DNA of 28,143 nucleotides from Lactobacillaceae bacterium UBA5807 (GTDB taxonomy: Bacteria > Bacillota > Bacilli > Lactobacillales > Lactobacillaceae): NCBI GenBank assembly GCA_002418005.1, contig DIDF01000098.1, positions 1 through 28,143 on the forward strand, written 5' to 3'. Made by a program: the position numbers and the translations under genes. Under the pieces are notes generated by a model. It was not told the origin of the DNA, did no database searches, and worked only from the letters and a program-made list of their open reading frames with translations. Below, one piece after another: positions 7,666 through 15,728 of this stretch (within the stretch, counting starts at the first letter, position 1; each line of letters starts with the position of its first letter).

Positions 7666-8589
7666 TTATTTATTTCGATATCGGGCTAAGATCCAAAGAA
7701 ATGCGCCGATTAAAACAAAGCTTAAAAATACTGTCCAAATCCAGGAATACAAGTTTTCCGCCCAAGGCAATTTGACGTTCATTCCATAGAATCCTGAGAC
7801 AATTGTCGGAATCATTAAAACAATTGACCAAACTGTAAGAAACCACATAGTTTTATTTAGATTATTATTTAAAACGTTGTTATATGCATTAGTGACTCGG
7901 TCCATGATTCCATCGGCCATCTCAGCAGTTTGGCCGACTTGTTCTAAAGCCATGACAGCCTCTTCAATATGTTCACTTTCTCTTGAAGTCAACTTAAAGC
8001 TGTCATCTTTATCTTTTGACATAAGTTGGAGTTCTTTTACAATCGTTTCATTGTTATTGGCGGCGGTATGAAGATAAAGAACACTTTTATCTAATTGCAT
8101 TATTTGGTTTATCTTCTTATCATTTGGATGATTTTCAAATTTTTCTAATTTCTCTCTTTCATCATCGATTTCATCTAAAACGGTTAAGAATTCATCAGCT
8201 ATTTGCAACAACATTCCTGCTACTACCATTGCCATGGTCTTTAGATTATATTGATTTAAAAAGTCAGTTACTTTTTGGACAATATCGTCTCTTCCAAAAC
8301 CATTTTCAGCTCTGACAACGATAATTGCTGAACTTTGGAAAATAAAGGCCACCGGCCAAGTTTGAAATAGCCCTTTGTGTTTGCCATTCTTAACCCTTCT
8401 AATAATTAACAACCAGATTTTTGACTCAAGATCATATAATATCTGGGGTCTGGTGTGAATATCATTAATGTGTTTTAAAAACTTATTGGGAACTTCATAC
8501 TTTTCTTCTAGTTCTTCAATCGTCTTTGAATTAACATTGCCAACGTCAATCCATTTTTGGCCATTAGAAAGTTTATATTCACTTATCAT
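7666..8589 (-). CDS. CorA-family divalent cation (Mg2+/Co2+/Zn2+) transporter
   Basis: A 307-residue CorA/MIT protein. A soluble N-terminal domain and long charged helix (about 130-245) precede two C-terminal membrane helices (about 247-268 and 282-303). The first ends in the selectivity signature GMN at 269-271, followed by the periplasmic-type loop VKLPWAE. CorA proteins form pentameric channels taking up Mg2+ or related ions. The start codon ATG at 8589 overlaps the end of the DUF2252 gene by 11 bases, with GGGGG just upstream, so translation is probably coupled. The family call is solid; the ion is not determined by sequence. Confidence 0.88.
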   Translation of the reverse strand: MISEYKLSNGQKWIDVGNVNSKTIEELEEKYEVPNKFLKHINDIHTRPQILYDLESKIWLLIIRRVKNGKHKGLFQTWPVAFIFQSSAIIVVRAENGFGRDDIVQKVTDFLNQYNLKTMAMVVAGMLLQIADEFLTVLDEIDDEREKLEKFENHPNDKKINQIMQLDKSVLYLHTAANNNETIVKELQLMSKDKDDSFKLTSRESEHIEEAVMALEQVGQTAEMADGIMDRVTNAYNNVLNNNLNKTMWFLTVWSIVLMIPTIVSGFYGMNVKLPWAENLYSWIWTVFLSFVLIGAFLWILARYRNK

Positions 8590-9964
8590 CTAAAGCCCCC
8601 GAATCAGAAAGGCTTTGTTTGAAAGCATCATAATCACTTTGAACTTGATCTGAATAAGCCATCGACCAGTCACTGACATTTTTGTCAAAGTCTTTTCCCT
8701 TTTTTAGATATCCTCTAATCATCGGCCCAGTTGGACTTTTGAAATGCGCCATTGCTAAAAGAAAACCACAAGTCTGGGTATAGATTTTAAAATTATCCCA
8801 ATCTAGTTGACTAATATCAACAGAACCCTTCATATTTCGATATTGCCGAATATAAAAAGCTCTTTTTTCGGATTGAAAGCTGCCCAAAAACGGGTCTGAA
8901 GCAGTTTGCAAGATTTTTTGGCTGGCCACAATTCGCTGACCTTCACCTATTTGCTGATGAAGACTTAGATCAATTGTTTTCGGAATAAAAGCATCATGGA
9001 CAGGTAAAGCCTCTTTAACTTGAAGCACCAAGTGGCTACCATCGTTTCCAACTAACAAAATTAAATAACATCGGGTCCCAAAACTACCCACACCAACACT
9101 ATGCCGAATAATATCTACTATCTTATATTGGGCAAGCACCGCGTTAACATCAGGCCTGACACTAGAACGATATTGTTTGAATCCATCCTCAATTACTCGA
9201 TAATTTTTTGCACTAATATGAACTGATGTGGGTGCATTATCAGTAAAACGCATATCACCTTGGGCATTGGTTGTGGTATATTTTTTCACTGCCCGTTCAG
9301 AATTATTTCTTCTGGCCTTCTTCAGAACTGGAGTGAGTAATTCTCGAGAATTCTCCAAAGAAACGAATTTAGTAAATAAAGTCCTAACATCGCTAATAAA
9401 GTAGAACCGTTTAAGCAGGCTAAGTTTATAAGCATACTTAACCCCTTTACGATAAGCCCTAGAAACCTTCTCCATTAAATCAAGAAGCCGACTGCTACCA
9501 AAATTATGTAAATCACCAGCCAAATCGACACTAACTAAAAGTCTCTTTAAATCGTCCTCAAAGTTACCAATATGTGATTCGTCAAAATCATTTAAATCAA
9601 ATAGCAGCTGACCCTCAGCCGAAGCAAAAAAACCATAATTATTTATGTGAGCATCGCCACAAAGAATAACTGGGATCCCCGAATGCTCTTGTTTTCTCAG
9701 ATCAGTGGCCATTAATTCGGCTGTCCCCCGGAAAAAGGCAAACGGATTTGCAACCATTTTTTTATTTCTCAAATCAAGAAGTTCCGGAATCAATAAATTT
9801 TCACTCTTCTTGATAAATTTTAATGGATCCCTTTTTAACCGGTTAAATTGGCCCAAAGTAGAATAAGGGTTCTCCTCTCGCAATTTTTCGCCTCTGGCTC
9901 GCAAAGTTTTTTTGCTCAAATGGAGATTAAGGTTACTAAACTGTTGTTTAAACGTACTTGCCAT
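8579..9964 (-). CDS. DUF2252 protein (kinase-like fold), unknown function
   Basis: A 461-residue protein with the conserved DUF2252 blocks NPFAFFRGTAELMA (73-86), CGDAHINNYGFF (102-113) and LFDLNDFDES (121-130). The GDAHxxN and DxNDFDE elements resemble the catalytic loop and metal-binding Asp of aminoglycoside/choline-kinase-like folds, so phosphotransfer is plausible; no member's substrate is known to me. Start ATG at 9964 has only a weak GAAGTGA ribosome site. A good extended -10 promoter lies about 50 bases upstream. The coding region overlaps the start of the CorA gene, making this a two-gene operon and hinting at a job tied to metal ions or membrane physiology. Confidence 0.8.
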   Translation of the reverse strand: MASTFKQQFSNLNLHLSKKTLRARGEKLREENPYSTLGQFNRLKRDPLKFIKKSENLLIPELLDLRNKKMVANPFAFFRGTAELMATDLRKQEHSGIPVILCGDAHINNYGFFASAEGQLLFDLNDFDESHIGNFEDDLKRLLVSVDLAGDLHNFGSSRLLDLMEKVSRAYRKGVKYAYKLSLLKRFYFISDVRTLFTKFVSLENSRELLTPVLKKARRNNSERAVKKYTTTNAQGDMRFTDNAPTSVHISAKNYRVIEDGFKQYRSSVRPDVNAVLAQYKIVDIIRHSVGVGSFGTRCYLILLVGNDGSHLVLQVKEALPVHDAFIPKTIDLSLHQQIGEGQRIVASQKILQTASDPFLGSFQSEKRAFYIRQYRNMKGSVDISQLDWDNFKIYTQTCGFLLAMAHFKSPTGPMIRGYLKKGKDFDKNVSDWSMAYSDQVQSDYDAFKQSLSDSGALDDK

Positions 9965-10010
9965 ATTTTCACTTCATTTCAAAAAAGTTTAAATTACTTA
10001 ATTTACCCCA

Positions 10011-10019
10011 ATTATACCA
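10011..10019 (-). promoter_or_regulatory. Extended -10 promoter for DUF2252-corA
   Basis: On the minus strand TGGTATAAT is a perfect extended -10. No good -35 is seen 16-18 bases upstream. The transcript would begin about 40 bases before the DUF2252 ATG. Confidence 0.65.
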
Positions 10020-10067
10020 GTAATTTTGGCAGTAAAAAAAATAGGTTTTTCACCTAAATTTTAAATA

Positions 10068-10820
10068 TTACCAAGGTAATTTCCCGGCATTTTCGGTAAA
10101 TGTGCAGTTTAAAGAGTTCTGAGAATCAGACGCGATTTTTACAATTTGGGCAGCTGCTTGTTTAACGGTCTGCATTCCATCAGGAACTGGCTGGTTAAGA
10201 TTGCGACCACCAAATTCTGTCGCTGTCCAACCTGGATTAACCGAATTGACAGTGATGCCATCATTAATTAATTCTTTGCTAAAACATATTGTCGCAAAAT
10301 TAACCGAAGCCTTTGAAGCTTGATATCCTAAAGAATTAACGTTATAGAATTGAGAATGAGGATCAGTGGCTAAGCCAAGGGAGCCCATATTGCTTGAAAT
10401 ATTAATAATCTTAGCGTGATCAGCTTGTTTCAAAAGATTTAAGAAAATTTGAGTGACCGAAATCATCCCAAAAAAGTTAACCTCAAATTCGTCTCTAATG
10501 TCATTAACCGGAAGTTTAGAAGGCTTTTGATGATTGTCAAAAGCAACCCCGGCATTATTAATTAAAACATCAAGGTGCGAATACTTACTATTAAAAATCT
10601 TTTCAGCACCAAGGATTTCTTCAGGTTTGGTGACATCAAACAATGTTAAATCGCAACTAACGTCAATCTTTCTCAGTTTGCTTACGGCTTTCTCGCCCTT
10701 TTCTTGATTTCGAGCATTGAGGATAACATAAAAGCCCTTTTCACCAAGTTCTTTTGCCGTTTCAAATCCAATTCCTTTATCAGATCCGGTAATTAAAACA
10801 ATCTTTTTTTCTGCAGTCAA
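10068..10820 (-). CDS. Short-chain dehydrogenase/reductase (carbonyl-reductase-like)
   Basis: A 250-residue classical SDR with TGSDKGIG (11-18), NNAG (88-91), active-site Ser143 region, Tyr166 and Lys170. The insertion between NISSNMGSLG and the YQASK tyrosine, the PGWTATEFGG block and the ending ENAGKLPW resemble carbonyl reductases of the SDR21-like type, usually NADPH-dependent with unknown natural substrates. The start is TTG at 10820, with AGAGG eight bases upstream; no in-frame ATG is better placed. It follows the DUF2316 gene by 18 bases in the same transcript. Confidence 0.8.
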   Translation of the reverse strand: MTAEKKIVLITGSDKGIGFETAKELGEKGFYVILNARNQEKGEKAVSKLRKIDVSCDLTLFDVTKPEEILGAEKIFNSKYSHLDVLINNAGVAFDNHQKPSKLPVNDIRDEFEVNFFGMISVTQIFLNLLKQADHAKIINISSNMGSLGLATDPHSQFYNVNSLGYQASKASVNFATICFSKELINDGITVNSVNPGWTATEFGGRNLNQPVPDGMQTVKQAAAQIVKIASDSQNSLNCTFTENAGKLPW

Positions 10821-10838
10821 TTTTTTTACCTCTAAAAT

Positions 10839-11141
10839 TTATTTTGCTAATTTTCCCTTTTCAATAAATCGATTATCTAAAAACCAATGAACTTTCGGGC
10901 TACCATTTAACCGGCTGTATGCATGCGGCTGATTTCCTTTCGCAATAATAAGTTGGTTCAAATAATTGCGCAAAACCCATGGTTCCTCAATTCTTGAAGG
11001 GTTTAAATTTAAAACTTCTTTTACATGTTCTGGACTGCTATGAAGGTCTTTAGCTGCCCTTTCAAAAGTTACTTTGGATAACTCCCAGTTTGCTTTTAAT
11101 TCTTTTTTCGTAGCTTGCGTTTCCTTGATTGTTAAGCTCAT
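10839..11141 (-). CDS. DUF2316 family protein
   Basis: A 100-residue protein beginning MSLTIKETQATKKELKANW with the pattern SKVTFERAAKDLHSSPEHVKEVLNL, typical of DUF2316 and shaped like a helix-turn-helix, then a WVLRNYLNQ block. The family is uncharacterised; the fold suggests a small DNA-binding or adaptor protein. GAGGGA precedes the ATG. It is followed by an SDR gene and preceded by a structured RNA with an internal terminator, so its expression may be attenuated. Regulation of the neighbouring SDR is a guess. Confidence 0.7.
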   Translation of the reverse strand: MSLTIKETQATKKELKANWELSKVTFERAAKDLHSSPEHVKEVLNLNPSRIEEPWVLRNYLNQLIIAKGNQPHAYSRLNGSPKVHWFLDNRFIEKGKLAK

Positions 11142-11200
11142 TTTGTCCCTCGTATTTTATAGATTTTCACTGAGTTTGAAAAATAAATTAATTTCCTATC

Positions 11201-11231
11201 AAAAAATAGGCCACTCAAACAAGTGACCTAT
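11201..11231 (-). terminator. Intrinsic terminator ending the structured RNA upstream of DUF2316
   Basis: On the minus strand ATAGGTCACT-loop-AGTGGCCTAT is a ten-pair stem with a six-base loop and one G-T pair, followed by six T. It stands 60 bases before the DUF2316 start and about 340 bases beyond the previous gene, which has its own terminator. Confidence 0.8.
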
Positions 11232-11335
11232 CTGAAGGTTTACACAAAAAATAACATATCGCATCAAAAAATAATATTGATACTACATTGAAAAATTCAA
11301 TGCACGAGTTAAAGACTTCCCTATCCTTAACTACA
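11201..11335 (-). ncRNA. Candidate structured small RNA or terminator-controlled leader
   Basis: A promoter at 11341-11369 and a terminator at 11201-11231 delimit a transcript of about 135 nt with no convincing ORF. It folds as three successive hairpins: GTTAAGGA/TCTTTAAC (11308-11331, one G-U pair), CATTGAA/TTCAATG with a three-base loop (11286-11302), and the terminator. Between the last two lies an A/U-rich single strand carrying TTATTTTTTG twice. It could be a free small RNA, or the leader of the DUF2316-SDR operon controlled by termination, since no separate convincing promoter lies between it and that operon. It matches no riboswitch class I know. Confidence 0.6.
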
Positions 11336-11340
11336 ACTGA

Positions 11341-11369
11341 ATTATATCATCTAACATTAACCATCACAA
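11341..11369 (-). promoter_or_regulatory. Strong promoter for the structured RNA
   Basis: On the minus strand TTGTGA (11364-11369) and an extended -10 TGATATAAT (11341-11349) are 17 bases apart between the hexamers. This is one of the best promoters in the window. Confidence 0.75.
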
Positions 11370-11522
11370 TTTTCCCGTTTAAAGATTTTGCCCAACCTCA
11401 AAAATGCTGATTCAAGTATATTTAATTTAAAAAAGTAAATCAAAAATAAAAATTTAGATCATTGTTGGCAAGGATTGGCCAGGTACAGAAATTTTGAGAT
11501 AATCATAAAGTTCAGCAAAAGT

Positions 11523-11559
11523 AAAAAAGATCGAGAATTAAAAATTCCCAATCTTTTTT
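11523..11559. terminator. Bidirectional-looking terminator after the 11570 gene
   Basis: AAAAAAGAT..GAGAATT pairs with AATTCCC..ATCTTTTTT around an A-rich loop; on the minus strand it ends in six T just past the stop at 11570. Confidence 0.75.
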
Positions 11560-11569
11560 ATAGATTTAA

Positions 11570-11812
11570 CTATTTTACGTATCGATCTGCATATTCTTTA
11601 ATGGCCAAAGCAATCATTTCATAGTCGTGAAATTGTTTTATTTGGCCTTTAAAATCAATCGTAATTAAAGGGTCTTCGATTGTATCGGGAAATTCCACAG
11701 AAGTAATCCGACCAATTGGATTATCCGGTTGATTGGTGAAGTATACGGCATCACCAATTATTTCTCTGATTTTATTTCTAATGTTTTCCTCTGAATTTTC
11801 CAAGGTAGGCAT
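11570..11812 (-). CDS. Small protein of unknown function
   Basis: Eighty residues from ATG at 11812 (83 from GTG at 11821). The later start is preferred: the stretch AAAGAAAGTGATC pairs with the 16S rRNA tail in a register that places this ATG correctly. The protein has an alpha/beta pattern: a helix (ENIRNKIREIIG), strands around GRITSVEF and PLITIDFKG, and a final helix (YEMIALAIKEYADRYV). No known motif is recognised. It follows the methionine-type operon and has its own -10-like TATAAT near 11885, so it may be independent. Confidence 0.6.
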   Translation of the reverse strand: MPTLENSEENIRNKIREIIGDAVYFTNQPDNPIGRITSVEFPDTIEDPLITIDFKGQIKQFHDYEMIALAIKEYADRYVK

Positions 11813-11947
11813 CCCGATCACTTTCTTTAAGCATTGATATATCTTCTAACATTTACAACTTATATTGTAACTATTCTAAGTTATTATACAAAATTTTTTG
11901 CTTAAATAAATAAAATTTTAACCTTCTGTTAATAATTTCCTTCGAAA

Positions 11948-13033
11948 TCACAATGCCTTGGGCGACTCAACACCAAGCTTTGAGCCAATATCCCTAAGCT
12001 CTTGGGCAGTCTTATCATCAATTTCAACTCCGCGCTTCTTATTTTGATCAAAGTTTTTATATTCGCGGTCACCCGGAATAAATATCGTTGTTCCAGGAAC
12101 TTTATCGATCTTTCTAATGCGATCAAACATCCATTCAGCCCGTTTTTCCAATTCAGCAACATTGCCAAAGAATGAAGGATTAATAATACAGAAGAACTGA
12201 CTAAAGTCATGGTGGCCTGCCTTACTTGTATCCGCAGAAATTGAACCCTGAGCTAGGATTCCAGTTAACAACTCAACGACCAAAGAATTCCCAAACCCTT
12301 TATAGTTGGAGTTTTGTTCATCAAGACCACCCAGAGTCAAGACACCCCCGCCATCATTGTGATCACTAAAGGCGACTTTTGCTAGAGTATCCTCGACTTT
12401 TTCAGCATCATGGACCACATGACGATTTTTATCAACCGCCCATTCACCTGGAATTGGTTTGTTTTTCTTAGCCAACACTTGAATCTTGCCGGATGAAACA
12501 ATTGAGGTAGCTCCATCAAAAACAAATGGGTGCGGCTCAGCGGGAAAACTAAACGCAAAAGCATTTGAACCTAAAAATGCTTTAAGCGCATTAGTTGGTA
12601 CCACCAAAGGTCTAGTATTGGTCAGTGCAATCCCAATTAAGCCTTGTTCACTTGCCATTCTGGCATAAAATCCAGCCGTTCCAAAATGATTAGAATTTTT
12701 CACAACTCCGATTGCTACACCAGTCTTTTTAGCCTTTTCAATTAACCTTTTAGTGGTAAAAACTCCAGGAATTTGGCCAATATTTTTATTCGCATCCACA
12801 AATAAAGTTGCTGGCGTTTCATTTAAAATCTCAGGTTCATTTTTAGGGACAACAATATGATCTTTAATCATACTGGTATACCAAGCCAAACGTTGAATCC
12901 CATGAGAAGAAATTCCTCTAAGATCAGCATCGGTTAAGCTAGCTGAAAGTGATTCAGCATTACTATCAGAGAAGCCATCAATCTTAAATACTTTTAATAA
13001 AAATTCTTTTTCATCATTGGAACTAATTCGCAT
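11948..13033 (-). CDS. Ldh2/MDH2-family 2-hydroxyacid (malate/L-lactate type) dehydrogenase
   Basis: About 361 residues, the usual length of the type-2 malate/L-lactate dehydrogenase family, which is unrelated in fold to classical LDH. Signature blocks are DADLRGISSHGIQR (from residue 36, His44) and SNHFGTAGFYA (114-124, His116), then TNTRPLVVPT, FAFSFPAE and the glycine-rich GFGNSLVVELLTGIL. These enzymes interconvert 2-hydroxy and 2-oxo acids with NAD(P)H. ATG at 13033 is chosen over the TTG at 13054 because AGAGGG lies ten bases before it. It is the last gene of the T-box operon after aminotransferase-MetQ-MetN-MetI. That setting suggests a methionine-analogue substrate (2-hydroxy-4-methylthiobutanoate), an inference not drawn from the protein itself. 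Confidence 0.82.
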   Translation of the reverse strand: MRISSNDEKEFLLKVFKIDGFSDSNAESLSASLTDADLRGISSHGIQRLAWYTSMIKDHIVVPKNEPEILNETPATLFVDANKNIGQIPGVFTTKRLIEKAKKTGVAIGVVKNSNHFGTAGFYARMASEQGLIGIALTNTRPLVVPTNALKAFLGSNAFAFSFPAEPHPFVFDGATSIVSSGKIQVLAKKNKPIPGEWAVDKNRHVVHDAEKVEDTLAKVAFSDHNDGGGVLTLGGLDEQNSNYKGFGNSLVVELLTGILAQGSISADTSKAGHHDFSQFFCIINPSFFGNVAELEKRAEWMFDRIRKIDKVPGTTIFIPGDREYKNFDQNKKRGVEIDDKTAQELRDIGSKLGVESPKAL

Positions 13034-13056
13034 CGAAACCAAACCCTCTTTCAAAA

Positions 13057-13758
13057 TTATGATGCTCGATGATCTAATACTTTAGCCAAATAATCACCAA
13101 CAAGTTGAACGACTAAAACAAAAATCAGGACCAAGAACGTCGCGACAAGCGTCACCGCTGTATCAGAGCGTTGATAACCGTAAGCAATAGCGGTATTACC
13201 TAAACCTCCGGCACCAATAGCACCAGCCATCGCAGTTAAGCCAATTAAACTAATTAGGGTAACTGTGGTAACTCTAACAAGTTCAGAGCGAGCTTCAGTT
13301 AAATAAACATCGAAAATCAAATCGGTAAAGGTGGCGCCAACTGACTGGGCAGCTTCAATTTTGCCCTTATCAACTCCAGTTAAAGCAACTTGGACCTGAC
13401 GGGCATAAAATGGAAAAACACCCAGTGAAAGTGGAACTAAAGCTGCTGTGGTACCAATCTGCGTTTTAACGATAATCTGAGTAACTGGAGCAATAAAAGC
13501 CAACAAAATAATAAACGGAATAGCTCTAAAGAAAGAAACGATTTTATCAAAAACGTTGAACCAGAAACGATTCTCCTTAATTCCACCGGTATCGGTTAAA
13601 ACAATCCCAATCCCGAAAAGCAGGCCTAAAATACAGCCAAATAAAGCCGACCAAAAAGTCATATAAAGAGTTTGGACAATTGAGGTGCCCCAGCCTAAAT
13701 CACCGGTCCAACCTAGTTGAACTACAGTAGGCATGAACTTATTTAAAAAGTTTATCAT
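13057..13758 (-). CDS. metI: Methionine ABC transporter permease
   Basis: A 233-residue permease with five or so membrane helices and the cytoplasmic EAA loop (EAAQSVGATFTDLIFDVYL from residue 135) that docks the ATPase. Length and blocks such as RAIPFIILL, TAALVPLSLGVFPFYAR and LIGLTAMAGAIGAGGLG are those of MetI/MetP. It forms the membrane channel for methionine with MetN and MetQ. Its ATG overlaps the metN stop (ATGA), with AAGGGGG seven bases upstream, so translation is coupled. The dehydrogenase gene follows closely on the same transcript. Confidence 0.9.
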   Translation of the reverse strand: MINFLNKFMPTVVQLGWTGDLGWGTSIVQTLYMTFWSALFGCILGLLFGIGIVLTDTGGIKENRFWFNVFDKIVSFFRAIPFIILLAFIAPVTQIIVKTQIGTTAALVPLSLGVFPFYARQVQVALTGVDKGKIEAAQSVGATFTDLIFDVYLTEARSELVRVTTVTLISLIGLTAMAGAIGAGGLGNTAIAYGYQRSDTAVTLVATFLVLIFVLVVQLVGDYLAKVLDHRAS

Positions 13759-14837
13759 TGGGCAACCCCCTTTGAGAGATCAATTTTAGAAACTTTAATC
13801 CCGGAACTCTTAAGGTATTCAATAGCTTTTTGCCGATTTTCCTCTTTACCTGAAACAATTACAAAAAGCGTACCAACCGGCTCATCTCTTAAAACATCCA
13901 CATTTCCAAAAATAATACTAGTTTGAACCCCGTAATCTGCATATAACTTTGTCATAACCGGATCCTTAACTGAATTCCCAGTATAGGTGAGGTGCAGCGC
14001 AGTTTGAGTAGACAAATCACTATTTTCAGTGGATTGAGCTAACAGTTGTTCGGCCTTTTGAATTTGGCTTTGAATACCAACCAGTTCTTGGGTCAATGGT
14101 TGTTTAGCATTCACAAAAATGTCAATTAAATTACCACGTTCAATGATTTTCCCAGAACTCATAACGGCAACTTTTTTAGCAATTCGCTTAACTGCGTCCA
14201 TTTCATGAGTAATTAAAACCACAGTTAATCCTAATTTCTTATTTAAATTCTTTAGTAGGTCCAGAATTTGAACAGTGTTTTTAGGATCCAAAGCAGAAGT
14301 TGCTTCATCGGAAATCAATATCTCCGGATTGTTAGCTAATGCTCTGGCAATGGCAACCCGCTGCTGCTGGCCACCAGAAAGTTGAGCAGGATATGAAGAC
14401 CCTTTTGTTTCTAGACCAACCAGTTTTAATAACTCTTGAGCTCGACTTGCTATTTGCTTTTCTTTAAGGGAACTATGTTTTAAAGCAAACTCAACATTTT
14501 GAGAAACAGTCTTTTCTTCCAACAAATTAAAGTGCTGAAAAATCATGCCGATTTCTCGACGGGCTTGCCGGAGTTCTTTTCCTTCAATAAGTGTTTCTTT
14601 ATTACCATTCTTTGAAAACAAAGTCTTACCATTAACGACAACTTCACCAGCGGTTGGCTTTTGAAGTAAATTGATTGTGCGGACTAAGGTCGATTTACCA
14701 GCTCCAGAATAGCCAACAACACCGAAGATATCTCCTTTTTCAACTTCAATAGAAACGTCGTTGACGGCTTTAACAGTTTTTTCGGCTTGTTTAAAGAAAA
14801 CACTGATATTCTTTAATTCAATTACTTTTTCAGCCAT
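13755..14837 (-). CDS. metN: Methionine ABC transporter ATP-binding protein
   Basis: A 360-residue ATPase. Walker A GYSGAGKST at 42-50, signature LSGGQQQR from 153, Walker B ILISDEAT and H-loop THEMD are intact. Beyond the ATPase core it has the C-terminal NIL/ACT-like domain (about 280-355) that in MetN binds methionine and inhibits transport, a feature that separates MetN from polar amino-acid ATPases. AAGGAG lies seven bases before the ATG. It sits 17 bases after metQ and overlaps metI by four bases. Confidence 0.92.
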   Translation of the reverse strand: MAEKVIELKNISVFFKQAEKTVKAVNDVSIEVEKGDIFGVVGYSGAGKSTLVRTINLLQKPTAGEVVVNGKTLFSKNGNKETLIEGKELRQARREIGMIFQHFNLLEEKTVSQNVEFALKHSSLKEKQIASRAQELLKLVGLETKGSSYPAQLSGGQQQRVAIARALANNPEILISDEATSALDPKNTVQILDLLKNLNKKLGLTVVLITHEMDAVKRIAKKVAVMSSGKIIERGNLIDIFVNAKQPLTQELVGIQSQIQKAEQLLAQSTENSDLSTQTALHLTYTGNSVKDPVMTKLYADYGVQTSIIFGNVDVLRDEPVGTLFVIVSGKEENRQKAIEYLKSSGIKVSKIDLSKGVAQ

Positions 14838-14853
14838 CCTAAAACTCCTTCAT

Positions 14854-15702
14854 TTATTTGAAACTTAGATCCCAAGCAGCAAGCTCAGCACTGCCGTATT
14901 CTTTATGGATTAACTTCTTAACATTGCTTTGTTGAAGTGCTTTAACAACGTCTTGATATTCCTGCTTGTTCTTGTCCTTCTTATTTGCGGCAAAAATATT
15001 AACCCATTTAACCGAATCTTTGTTAATTGGTTCTTGGAAAATAACATACTTATTAGGAACATTGTTTGCCAAAGCAAAGTTAGTATTAATTACAGCGGCG
15101 GTTACATCTGAAAGAGCTCTAGCAGTTTGACTGGCATCAAGTTCCTTGATCTTAATATTCTTTGGATTCTTAGCAATTGAGTTTGGTGTTGCTTGAGTAG
15201 TGCCCTTCTTAAATGAAATAAGACCAGCATTCTTCAAAACAAACAAAGCTCGGGATTCATTAGTAGCATCGTTTGGAACGGCAATTGTCGAACCATTCTT
15301 GAAGTCTTTAACGTTTTTAATTTGCTTAGAATACAAACGAATAGGGGTAATCCAGGTTCTGCCAATTGGGACAATATTTGTTTTATTAGCTTGGTTCCAG
15401 TTATCCAAAAAGTCATAATGCTGGAAAGCATTAATATCAACGTTGCCACTAGTCAAAGCTTTGTTTGGTTGAGTATAATCTGTGAATCGTTTAAATTGTA
15501 AAGTAATTTTGTATTTATTCTTAGCGTTCTTTGCAACTAAATTCCAAACTGCATCATCTTGTTTAGTTCCTGACATAATACCGACTGTGACAGTCTTGCC
15601 ACTAGTTGAAGAACCACTGTGATTTCCAAAGCTAAAGTATCCAGCAATAACCACTAAAACAACGACAACAATCCCAATAATCCATTTTGTAGATCTCTTC
15701 AT
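14854..15702 (-). CDS. metQ: Methionine-binding protein MetQ, membrane-anchored without a lipobox
   Basis: A 282-residue NlpA/MetQ-family substrate-binding protein: TVTVGIMSG at the start of the mature domain, NAFQHYDFLDNWN, TIAVPNDATNESRAL and IKELDASQTARAL are the conserved blocks. It delivers methionine (possibly D- or oxidised forms) to MetNI. Most family members in Gram-positives are lipoproteins, but this one has no cysteine anywhere; the segment 8-25 is a strong hydrophobic helix after a basic start (KRSTK), so it is probably held by an uncleaved signal-anchor or released after type I cleavage. The site AAAGAGGG precedes the ATG, embedded in the same 16-base string that precedes the aminotransferase gene. 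Confidence 0.9.
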   Translation of the reverse strand: MKRSTKWIIGIVVVVLVVIAGYFSFGNHSGSSTSGKTVTVGIMSGTKQDDAVWNLVAKNAKNKYKITLQFKRFTDYTQPNKALTSGNVDINAFQHYDFLDNWNQANKTNIVPIGRTWITPIRLYSKQIKNVKDFKNGSTIAVPNDATNESRALFVLKNAGLISFKKGTTQATPNSIAKNPKNIKIKELDASQTARALSDVTAAVINTNFALANNVPNKYVIFQEPINKDSVKWVNIFAANKKDKNKQEYQDVVKALQQSNVKKLIHKEYGSAELAAWDLSFK

Positions 15703-15728
15703 AAAAAATACCCTCTTTATTATTTTAT

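Noticed and set aside
11455..11535. Minus-strand frame ending AELYDYLKISVPGQSLPTMI, resembling a protein C-terminus
   Set aside because: It is blocked by a stop inside the terminator at 11523-11559 and has no start or ribosome site. It may be a decayed gene end but cannot be supported.
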